Shown piece by piece: positions 47,333-55,835 of a stretch of 64,000 bases of DNA (position 1 is the stretch's first letter; the number at the start of each line of letters is the position of its first letter). Position numbers and translations under genes: made by a program. The notes below the pieces were generated by a model. That model ran no database searches. It worked only from the letters and a program-made list of their open reading frames with translations, and had not been told where the DNA came from. Location: contig MU859087.1 in assembly GCA_033297205.1 (NCBI GenBank), positions 1-64,000 of the forward strand, in the 5' to 3' direction. The DNA is from Pseudoneurospora amorphoporcata (taxonomy: Eukaryota > Ascomycota > Sordariomycetes > Sordariales > Sordariaceae).

Positions 47333-50300
47333 TCACCACCAACTGGGCCATGCCCAACGTCCCGGCTGCCTCTCCTTCTCCTTCTCCTTGCTTTCCCCTG
47401 CTCTTTCTCCCCTATCAGCTCCTCTCGAACCTCTTCCCTGATCCCCCCTCTGCCTCCAACTACCCGCACCATTACCACCAATCCTGTTATTCAGGCTTCC
47501 TCCTGTACCTCCTCCATTCTCGTATCTGGCTGCTGCTGCTGCTACTCTGCCCCGAAAATTGTTCGGTTCATTCACACTGCGGGCAACCTGACGAACTCGG
47601 TCGATATCAAGAAACCCTCCAGAACCATTGTGTAGTCCACTTTGTCGGTTATGTCGTGACGGTAATGTCTGTGTCGTAGAGCCAAGATCAATTTCATATG
47701 ACCCAGTGTCTCGCGGGTCGTCGTTTTCGTCGCTGTGGCCACCATGATACCCTGTCCCCCTTCCGCTTCTTTGTCTGCCGCCTCCCCTCCGTGCAGTGTC
47801 AATGAGACCAAACTCCATGGCGTCAAAGTCGGCAGGGCTTGCTATGCGCGTGGTCATGGATGAAGTCCTGCTCATGCTTGTTGTGCTAGACATGTGGTCT
47901 TCTGAGGAGGGAGTGGCGCTAGGAACAGGGGGACGCGGGGGAGGAGGAGGAGGTCTCGTCATCGTTTTGCCCCTGTTCTGTCGAGAGTCTGCCGCTGTTG
48001 CAGTTGCAGCCGATGACGCAAGAGAGGAAACTTGTGATTGTTCCGATGGCCTTGTCCGTGTTCGGAAGCTATCAGTACTTTGTTGAAACGATGGGCTCGA
48101 CTCCAGATGTCCACTATCGTCACTACTACCCCTGACATTGCTATCGCCGCCCCCGTTCTTCTTTATAATGCTACCCGTACTTCCACCTGTTCTTAGTGAG
48201 CAGGTGAAAGAGGAGTGGTCCGAGTTTGTCTGATCAGAGTGTGAGGAGCGTGATATTGTTGCTGTCACCCTCCCTTCCTCATCGCTCAATCTTAGTTCTC
48301 CATGCTGATCCTGTTCTTCAGGCTGTGGTTGGTAATCCTCACCCCCATAAGCTTCACTAAAAGATATTGAAGCAGTACTGGGACGTCGTCCTACAACAGC
48401 CGCATCGGCTTTCCGAATATTGCGCCTCACTGATCCGTGTGCATGAATGTCGGCTCTGTGATCAGGATGACCGGCTGCTTGGGCGGCGGCTCTCTGTACA
48501 TGATCATTATCTGAGGAGTCTGACTCTTCACCTGGAAGAAATGGGAGGGCTTTCTTGTGAGATGGCACTGTGTCCTGTCTCTGGCCGCCGCGGCATCCTT
48601 CGGCTTCCGAAAGCCTGGGGGTGTGCGTCCTGATATTCAGGCTCGTCTGCCTTCTTGGTATTGGAGGTGCTGCACGTGTAGGCGGAGCAGGAGGTTTGAC
48701 AATATTGTCGCTCTTTGACTCCATTGTCCTCATCATAGTTAACCTTGCTGCTGGCTTCATTGCTGTCCGAACAGCGAGTGCACTGTGGCTTTGCCTCGGC
48801 ATACGAGAAGGTGTTTGAGCTCTTGGGAGCGGAGTTAATTCTGGACCAGATGAGATGGAATGTGCACCGCTAGTACCACTCGTGTTGTACAGGCGGATAG
48901 GTAGAGGCGATTGCTGGTGGTTTATCGCTCTTCGCTGCGACGGTAAGGATCGCGAACTGAGTATGCGATGTATTACATCACCAGTCGTTTCCACGCCCCA
49001 ATGACTTGCGATAATTTCAAACAAGGGGTTGGGCTGTAGCACATCGTGCGGCGACCAGAGCGACGATGAACCCTGCCGCTTGATGGCAGCAACCGCCGTT
49101 GTTTCTACCATGGTCTTCAGGCTCGCGATGCCGTCCATCGTAGTGTTTCGTGGTAGCCATGTCCTTTGCGAGAAGCCGGAATGCTGGTACCTGATGCGGA
49201 CCCGTACGTAGTCGAGCTCGGTACTGCCGAGATGATATTCAAGGTCTTCGATCAGATCATCAGAACCTTGTCTCCTGTGGCGGTCACTTCTGCTATTGCA
49301 TCGAGGGGCAGTAGGGAGTAATCGAACATGCACCAATAGGAGTAACCTGGAGCCAAGATGGAGAGTAGTCCTTGATTTGAACGTCAGGCTCAGGCCAGAT
49401 ATACTGTAGTGGGAACTCAAAACCAGTAGGAGTGGTTATTTGGGCTGGCAAGGGTTCATACCTTGCGCATGCTTTGTCGTCTATAACCTCAATGACCTCG
49501 CTGTTGGCGGTTGGAAGAACTTCAACGGAAAAGTCGTAAAGACAACCGTATCGTAACACATCTGTACGTGAAACCAATTGGGGTCAGTACCTTCCGAGTC
49601 AAAGACGAATTTCCCCAAGACACAGCCTGGCATGTAAGGGGATATATTAGTCATACCTAGCGAAATAGTGCCGTCATCGTAATCATCCCGCGATTGGAAC
49701 GGGGCTTTCGACTGGTAATCGGGTGCGCTAGAATGGCAAAGCTGTGTTGAAAGCTGCACCGCCGCCTATAACGATGTAGCTTCATTGTCTAGGGCTTTGA
49801 TTTCCGGCGTGACTATCACTCTGGGTACGAGTGTGAATGGCTCTTCTGCACATTGACTAGATGAGCCTGAGTGCAAGGCGCTTGAGGGGCCTCGATGTGA
49901 TATTTCTCCCGCTTCGAGCATCGAATGAGAACCCTCTTCATCATAGCTCGTAATAATGTCGTCGGGGTTGTGATTATTAAGGTGAAACATGCTCTTCGAG
50001 CTTCGAAGACACGGCGTTGGTTGATCTTCCTCTTGCCGCAGATTATGGACCTGTCGAGATAAAGGAGTAGGGGTGTGAGGCCTAGATGCATTGGCATGAG
50101 CAGCTAAGACCAGGTCTTTCCTGTTCCCAGCCTTTCCGCGCTCGTTGATCAAGTCTTTGTGATCCGGGATAAGCTGCCTGGCTCTTCTGAGGAGAAAGTT
50201 TGGGCTTCTAGTCATTTTGAAAGGCGACGGGCTCATTCGAGAGCGATGGTTTTGCAGACTTGTGCAAGAGTTGGTTCTTGGAGAGCCAAATTTGGCATCG

Positions 50301-50802
50301 AAGATCCTACTGTGGTCTACAATAAATTAGCAAGTCAGGCCACTGTGATATTTGTTGGGTGGGACTCGCTAAAACTGGTCTTTTGCATTTCAAGATGGGT
50401 ACAGAGGAGAGTAATTGGTCTGTAGGCTCACTTACGGCTCGGTCGAAAGGCATTCACTGTATTCACTGGCTCGTATTGCTCACGTCCTTCCAGCAGTTTG
50501 ACCATAGAAGCGGAGGCGTACTCAAGCGTCTTATTCTCCCGGATCTTTGGCACAGCGAGGGGCGTATTGCCCCTGGGTGACTCTGGTATGTTATCCATGC
50601 TTGCATCAGAGCTGAAGCTTCCAGCACTGTTATTTCGTCTGGTCGATGGCGGCTGGTAGCTCCGGCTTGTGGTGCGTGAGCTCACAGAGCGCTTGACGAT
50701 CTGTAGTGGCTTCGGTACGACCTCATCCTCAACCGAACGGATGTACGGGTGGCTAGTGCGATGATTTCGCGGAAACGGTCCGGTTACGTCTACGGTCGCC
50801 AT
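47333..50802 (-). CDS. Large fungal protein of unknown function, interrupted by one in-frame TAG (editing candidate)
   Basis: Four exons (50436-50802, 49657-50316, 49462-49561, 47333-49370) form a single 1,054-codon frame that is open except for TAG at 49766-49768 (codon 306). On both sides of the stop the frame is the same and looks coding: VIVTPEIKALDNEATSL, TAG, then AAVQLSTQLCHSS. After splicing it continues RYGCLYDFSVEVLPTANS, VIEVIDDKACARTTLHLG and RLLLLVHVRLLPTA, a compact hydrophobic core. The N-terminal ~290 residues and the last ~500 are Ser/Arg/Gly-rich and disordered, ending RQPGRWAWPSWW. I do not recognise the family. TAG for TGG (Trp) would restore Leu-Trp-Ala-Ala. As the genome stands, translation would stop after 305 residues. 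It could be a functional gene corrected by A-to-I editing, a recent pseudogene, a short gene, or a consensus error. Exon joins rest on phase and branch sites. Confidence 0.7.
49749..49783 (-). promoter_or_regulatory. RNA hairpin presenting a UAG in its loop
   Basis: On the transcribed (minus) sequence, GAAGCU at the 5' side pairs with AGCUUUC at the 3' side (one bulged U). After an A-C mismatch, CAUCG pairs with CGGUG with a U-G wobble, closed by a further U-G pair. This leaves an eight-base loop UAUAGGCG. The UAG is the premature stop of the enclosing gene, and its A (opposite t49767) lies in the loop with U at -1 and G at +1. Those are the preferred features of sexual-stage A-to-I editing in filamentous ascomycetes. 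The fold was drawn by eye, without energy calculation. Confidence 0.5.
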
Positions 50803-51310
50803 GGTTGATAGCGGCAGCCGCAACAGCTTTGGACGCAGTTTTGTATCGAGTTGAAATTTCGGAAAGTTCCACGGTCAGATACGATAGATTTGGTGGACAA
50901 ACGGGTTGATTAAGGCTTGCGACTAGTATGGTAATGAGAAATGTATCCGAAGTGTATTTGCAAAGATTACTGCTAGTCATGCATGTCGTTTGTGCACCCA
51001 ACGTCGAATTTCGATAACACTTGAACCGTCGATCTGATCATGTTTGACGAGTGGATTGGGATTAGGTTTAGTTTCGGCGCTTGAAGGTCCTAATCAAGGG
51101 GGGCCCGTCTTGCTGTATGTCATCATTAGGCCCATCTCCTCGAAGAAAGCAAAGAGGGAAGGAATGCCTTAACTCGCAGTTGCTTAGGTTCCTGGACCTC
51201 ACACGTCCCTGCAAAAAAAATCAAATTTGTATGGTTCCGAGGGAAAGTGCCACCTTCGCAAAGTGAGGCATACGTCGGGTCAGTTTCTGAACACCGTCAG
51301 TGGCGGTCAC
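50803..51310. other. Intergenic region
   Basis: Holds the promoter of the preceding minus-strand gene and the 3' end of the FTS-like gene. I see no gene or repeat. Confidence 0.6.
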
Positions 51311-52758
51311 TTAAGGTATAGCACCAATGGTCCTGAGGAGGTTCTGTTTCGTTCCCTCCACATCTGCTTCTTCCATGTTGATGAAATTGATCTGTCGATA
51401 GTACAACATTGTTGGTTAGAACATGACTTTCAGAGCGAGGAAAACCAGGTCGATATCAATTACTCACCACTTCATCGGCCATCCCAGCGTGTCCAAACAA
51501 GACCGGCTCTGACAAGCTAGTCGCGATACCCCTTTTGACCCTCTCTTCCCAGACACCGTCCCAGTTCCATTCGTCAGGACGCTTTGGTGCGGCCGATGTC
51601 GAGGTGGCTGAGCCTGTCTCAGCTTTTCCGCTTGGCGTAGGACTAGTGATAGTCTCATATATCTTGGCCATACTTGAGCCTGTATCAGACTTCACCGAAG
51701 CTGGAGAAGAAGTCAACTTGACAGCCTGTTGTCTCCCGTGAGCGCGCCACGCATGCCAGGCGCCTGGATTACCAGCTGCCTCGAGTGGGACTGAATTAAG
51801 AACGTTTGCATCGTCAAAGGTGCTACGGATGTACCGGAGAACCTCGTAGGTTGAAACGCCCCGCCTGGCAGCTGACCTGGTGCGGGCAGAAGTAGCATCT
51901 GCTTTGGCTTCGGGCTCCATGGTGGACTCCAATGTCCCCTCCGTTCCTCCGACATTCTCGGATCCGTTTTCGGACCGGTTTCCGGTTTGGACCTTGCGAG
52001 TGTCCGGCGGCGGCGTCATCTCTACAGATGCAGGCGGCCTTCCGCGTTGACCGCCACTGCCATGCTCCACGCGGGACCGACTGGCCCTACCAAACCAGTG
52101 CGGGAAGCCATGACGTAGACTGAAGCCTCCGGGTGGAAGGCGCTCCTCGTCGGTGGCACTGACGGTTCCGTTGTCCTGAACGTCGGTGCTGTACATGTAT
52201 GTTGTGAGAGGCGTGATGAGGGGATGGAACATGTCAGTGGAAAAGGTAACTAGGGGCGGCAGGTTCGGATACGAGTCCGGGAAGGAGACTTGGAAACGGA
52301 GGACGGCATTGGCGTAGGGACCTACGGAAAGAACCGAGACATGAGACGTCAGCACCTCATGTTTCACACCCGACTTGCTTTCTCCCTCATCTCCTCGGAG
52401 ATGAACAAGACGGCTTGGCCTTTGTGAATCTCGCTGATGGATTTCCTGACTTGGACCGCCAGTGACAGCGAATGGAATTACCTTTGCGCACAAAGATCAC
52501 GCCCGACCACAGATTCGGGTCACCAGGCGTGAGACTGACGAAGACGCCATTTGGACATGCTTGTTTGAGACCGGCACTGTGTGAAGCCCAGGTCATTAGC
52601 CCTTTGGCCCCGTTGAGCTTCCATGAGCCGGCCCGGCTTTCTGGTGGCTTTCATGCTGTGTTCGGGGCTGTGTGTGGCACCTACAACTCGGCAAGAAGAT
52701 GCTGCCGTCTAACGGCGGGCAGGTTGCCCATCCGGGAGAATGGCATGGATGTTGTCAT
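51311..52758 (-). CDS. FTS-like ubiquitin-conjugating-enzyme variant (pseudo-E2)
   Basis: Four exons (52685-52758, 52482-52576, 51468-52321, 51311-51391) encode 367 residues. The UBC fold is recognisable: LPAVRRQHLLAEFAGLKQAC, NGVFVSLTPGDPNLWSGVIF, then FQVSFPDSYPNLPPLVTFST and DMFHPLITPLTTYMYSTD. The HPN tripeptide and active-site cysteine of true E2 enzymes are absent, so it cannot carry ubiquitin. The segment after FHPL and the shape match AKTIP/FTS, which with Hook and FHIP links early endosomes to dynein; in Aspergillus nidulans the homologue is FtsA. An inserted Gly/Ser/Arg-rich, likely disordered region follows (about residues 130-230), then YEVLRYIRSTFDDANVLNSV and AWHAWRAHGR near the C-terminus. 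The 81-nt last exon encodes INFINMEEADVEGTKQNLL. The start was taken as the first of two nearby in-frame ATGs. Confidence 0.8.
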
Positions 52759-53667
52759 CGGCCTCGGGGAATTACCGTGTTACCCGGTGGGAATGTTGAC
52801 CGGGATGGATATTCTGTTCGTCGGCGAATGTTTGTCCTGTGCTTTGCACATACAGCATGCGGGGATGCTCTCGCCGATATCCCAAACTCGCAAGGACCGA
52901 AGCAGTTCGGGGTGCTTGCGATTAGCTGCTCTTGGGATTGAGCTCAGGCCTGGGTATGTAGAAAAAGAAAAAGTATGTAGATTCGATACGCCGATGATGT
53001 GGAGAGCAACTCCAGAATTTCTAAGCAGGTCGCAAAGTGGCGTGGATGATGTAGAGGTGTGGTAAACGATAGTGAGGCAATCGAGAAGGTGAGGTTGGAG
53101 CTATGATGGTCATGGAAGCAGGTCGTTTGCCCCTGACGGCGAGTGACACTGTACACTAGCGGGGGTTGTACGAACAACAACGAAAAAGGGTTAGGGTTAC
53201 CGCCGGCAACGCGAATATATTCCTGTATACGTATTGCACTTTACCGCCGGATACTTTCCCTACTATCTAGGTGGTGGTAAAAATCGCTTGTGCAGGCTGT
53301 GGGGCTACTGCTCGCTTAACAGCCAACACGTCACCACCTAACTTGCGTCATAGGTTTTCGAGGACGACGACGATGAGGTAGAAGATCAAGATCAATTTGA
53401 ACGATAAATCTGTAAATGGCTTCAAATGCGACGACGACGGCGAGCTCAAAACTCTAGAAATTATCATGAGATGTGGTGGTTTGATTGTGGTGGGGTTGGT
53501 AGTTGGTGACAAGCGTGCAGTTAGTGCTACCTGCACAAGCGAATTTTACCACCACCTACCTACCTACATTAGCGCTGTCTTTCGCTGATTTGTGGAGATC
53601 TCCCGCCGGGCATTTTCGAGTCGTTGCTTGACAACATTCAAGACATCGCTGCAGTGCAGGGACATAC
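52759..53667. other. Intergenic region holding a MITE
   Basis: Lies between the FTS-like gene's start and the pogo-like element. It contains a TA-flanked inverted-repeat element (53268-53558), listed separately. Around 53190 there is one TTAGGGTTA, too short to be a telomere remnant. Confidence 0.6.
53268..53558. mobile_element. Miniature inverted-repeat element (MITE), TA-flanked
   Basis: Two 29-nt arms (53268-53296 and 53530-53558) are inverted copies with one mismatch; the left arm starts TAGGTGGTGGTAAAAATCGC. If the outer TA is a target-site duplication, the element itself is 287 bp beginning GGTGG, as in Tc1/mariner-type MITEs. The interior is non-coding. It lies 108 bp from the left end of the 2.17-kb element; the termini are unlike each other, so the two are separate families. 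No transposase is present, so mobility would need a partner elsewhere. Confidence 0.75.
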
Positions 53668-53800
53668 TCGTCGGTTAGGTTGAGTGGGCCACCCTCTGGG
53701 GGCCTCGCTTACATAACAAGCCAACCGACTCTGGGCTCCTCCCAGAGTCGGATTTTTTACCTGTAACGCGCAGGCTCTGTAACGGTCAGATATCTAGATA
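53667..53800 (+). repeat. Left terminal inverted repeat of the pogo-like element
   Basis: 134 bp, inverted copy of 55701-55835, outer end CTCGTCGG next to TA. It contains a palindrome near 53720-53750 able to form an 11-bp hairpin, which may be a transposase-binding site or a strand-exchange structure. Confidence 0.92.
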
Positions 53801-53894
53801 CCACAACAACATCACGAGTTTTTACTGCACCACACTGTGAATAGCATCAATCTGCTCGTCTCGTTGAGCTCTATCCTTTGCATATATTTTTACT

Positions 53895-54779
53895 ATGCCT
53901 GTGTTCGTTCCCGACGTTGCATCCCGTGCAGAGAAGGCCGCCCGCCACTTTCTTGCAGGCCAGACCGCCACGGTTACCCGGGCCACCACCACACGCTCGA
54001 AGGCCAACAACAAGGCCAGAAATAAGGGAAAGATTACATATAAGAGTGCAGGGGAGAGGTTTGACGTCAGTGAAGCTATCGTCAAGAAATACGTAATGCT
54101 CATCAGGGATAAGAAGCCATTGCCAACCAGGAAAGATGCACATCGCCCCAATGCCCTGACAGAAGACGAAGACAAGGCTCTCAATATCGTGGTCCAGATC
54201 GCTGACCGTGGCCACTTCCCCATAAACAACGAAACCCTCGTCTCTTTAGCTAACCAGCTTCGTGATCAACGACTCTGCCCTCCTTCTACTTCGTTGCATA
54301 AGAACTGGCCCATCGAGTGGCGCAAGAAACACCCAGAGTTCGAGTTCAAAGCGGCTAGTTTCAAAGATGTAAAGAGGATGAGCGCCGAAACCCAGTTGGA
54401 AGGTCTCGAGGCATGGTTCAAAGAGGTGAAGGCCGTGTACGACTGGCAGGAGCGCCTAAAACGCCGCATGGAAGCAGAGGCTCAGAAACAGAACCCTCGT
54501 AGGCACGTGGCCATTGGTGATGGAGCCTATACTAAGGAAGCGCTTGATGCCAAGGTTGCAGCAAGAAGAGAGGTTGATATAGCAGAAGGTCTGAAGGAGA
54601 CCCAGAAAGCCAGCCTCGCGTTCATCAAGAAGGTCGCCATCGAAGAGAACCCTGGTCTTAAGCAGTGGCCGCCACGTAAAGGCAAGGCTAATAAGAAGGC
54701 TTGCCTGATGTCCCCGTTCTTGACGACAACAGCCTCATCTATATTACGATTGATGACCCCAAGTATAATAGAATCTTAA
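53895..54779 (+). CDS. CENP-B-type HTH protein remnant of a Fot1-like transposase, DDE domain missing
   Basis: The frame encodes 294 residues starting MPVFVPDVASRAEKAARHFL. About residues 40-65 (ITYKSAGERFDVSEAIVKKY) form the first helix-turn-helix. About 80-150 (LTEDEDKALNIVVQIADRG, LVSLANQLRDQ, IEWRKKHPEFEFKAASFKDV) form the CENP-B/Tc5 HTH, ending LEGLEAWFKEVKAVYDW where Fot1-like transposases enter the DDE domain. Here the frame instead passes into a Lys/Glu/Ala-rich helical segment (ERLKRRMEAEAQKQNPRRH, RREVDIAEGLKETQKASL). No DDE residues are visible, so it cannot catalyse transposition. It could bind the TIRs and act as a repressor. Downstream, other frames carry matching coding-like pieces, so the end is probably frameshifted. 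Confidence 0.75.
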   Translation: MPVFVPDVASRAEKAARHFLAGQTATVTRATTTRSKANNKARNKGKITYKSAGERFDVSEAIVKKYVMLIRDKKPLPTRKDAHRPNALTEDEDKALNIVVQIADRGHFPINNETLVSLANQLRDQRLCPPSTSLHKNWPIEWRKKHPEFEFKAASFKDVKRMSAETQLEGLEAWFKEVKAVYDWQERLKRRMEAEAQKQNPRRHVAIGDGAYTKEALDAKVAARREVDIAEGLKETQKASLAFIKKVAIEENPGLKQWPPRKGKANKKACLMSPFLTTTASSILRLMTPSIIES

Positions 54780-55553
54780 GGATAAAAGAGGGATGGGATG
54801 AGGCCACGACTAACGATACCCGTCATGATTATATGGCTAAGCAATGGCAAGATTCTCTTATTATATACCAGAGATGAGGGCATGGAAGGCAGCACAGCCA
54901 GAATGGGATTTCGATGCCTTTATGGCCTCCATCGAAGACGAAGAGGATAAGCGGTTTGAAGAAACAGGCAAGGCCACTTACCCTACCATGAAGGAGGATT
55001 TCGTACCCTTTAAGACGTACAGTAAGAAAAGGAGCAGGAAGATTCGTAGGGGAAGCTCGTCGTCGGTAGAGATCATCCTAGGCAACGAGGCTATTGTCCC
55101 TAATGAGCTTCCTACCATGCCCAGGCACGTTCATCTGGTTGGGTCATTCACGGCTTCCTCCTCCATCAACACCCTGTCCCCCTAAGAAGAAGCAGAAGCA
55201 GAAGCAAAGGCTATTTATATGACAGGGCAGGAGTGCACATGTCCCGACAACGCCAAACTACCAAAAGGTAGACGATGTTCTGCTTGCAAGGCAGAACTCG
55301 TAGTGCACACTATATAGCCAATGTCAACCTGTGACAATTTACCTCTTATAAGGGGAAGGAGAAGGCTGTAGATACAGACGAGGGGGAGGAGGAGGAGGTC
55401 ACGGTAACTATAATGGTAGCAGGCCAGAAGCTCGAGGTGCCTGCAAGCCGTGCCAGGGTAACGGTTACCGTACTAGACGATAGTTCTAGTGATTCTGATG
55501 GCGGTGTCGAAGATGGGGTGGAAGACGAAGACCTGGATATTGTGTTGTGAGCA
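54697..55553 (+). pseudogene. Frameshifted continuation of the transposon's coding region
   Basis: Several frames carry coding-like sequence in series. One, from about 54697, reads GLPDVPVLDDNSLIYITIDD then NRILRIKEGWDEATTNDTRH. A second, from about 54844, reads YYIPEMRAWKAAQPEWDFDA and PTMKEDFVPFKTYSKKRSRK. After a gap, a third near 55350-55550 reads EEEEVTVTIMVAGQKLEVPA and ends in an acidic DEDLDIVL stop. They are not joined by plausible introns, so I read them as one old open frame broken by at least two frameshifts. I recognise no known domain, and whether this was a transposase C-terminus or captured host sequence is open. Confidence 0.45.
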
Positions 55554-55700
55554 CGAACCACCTACACTGCAAATCACAACAACAACACATCACGACCTTT
55601 TGAGTTTAATGTAAATACACTGCTGGATGGGGGTAATCGAGAGCTTCATTTTACATATTTTATTATATTTACACGGGTTGTGGTGGTTGAGTTATGAGTA

Positions 55701-55835
55701 TATCTAGATATCTGACCGTTATAGAGCCTGCGCGTTACAGGTAAAAAAATCCGACTCTGGGAGGAGCCCAGAGTCGGTTGGCTTGTTATGTAAGCGAGGC
55801 CCCCAGAGGGTGGCCCACTCAACCTAACCGACGAG
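55701..55835 (-). repeat. Right terminal inverted repeat of the pogo-like element
   Basis: 135 bp, inverted copy of 53667-53800 with one T-tract length difference and one substitution, and adjacent to TA at 55836-55837. Confidence 0.92.

Larger units (their letters stand above)
53667..55835 (+). mobile_element. pogo/Fot1-like DNA transposon, non-autonomous, 2,169 bp
   Basis: The element is bounded by long terminal inverted repeats, left 53667-53800 (134 bp) and right 55701-55835 (135 bp). They start CTCGTCGGTTAGG and differ only by one base in a T tract (six versus seven) and one G/A substitution. Both ends abut TA (53665-53666 and 55836-55837), the target duplication of Tc1/mariner elements. 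Each repeat carries an inner palindrome, CCGACTCTGGG...CCCAGAGTCGG. The interior encodes a CENP-B-type DNA-binding protein but no DDE catalytic domain. Near-identical ends suggest a recent insertion, and the element would have to be moved by a transposase supplied elsewhere. Confidence 0.92.

Noticed and set aside
49703..49828. A 63-nt intron (GTACCC...TATAG) that would remove the in-frame TAG
   Set aside because: The donor is poor and there is no CTAAC/CTGAC branch site, while the removed segment looks like coding sequence. Kept only as the alternative to be excluded by RNA-seq.
53188..53200. Telomere-like TTAGGGTTA (also single copies near 11055 and 19450)
   Set aside because: Only one to one and a half repeats in each place, which is expected by chance; no interstitial telomere array.
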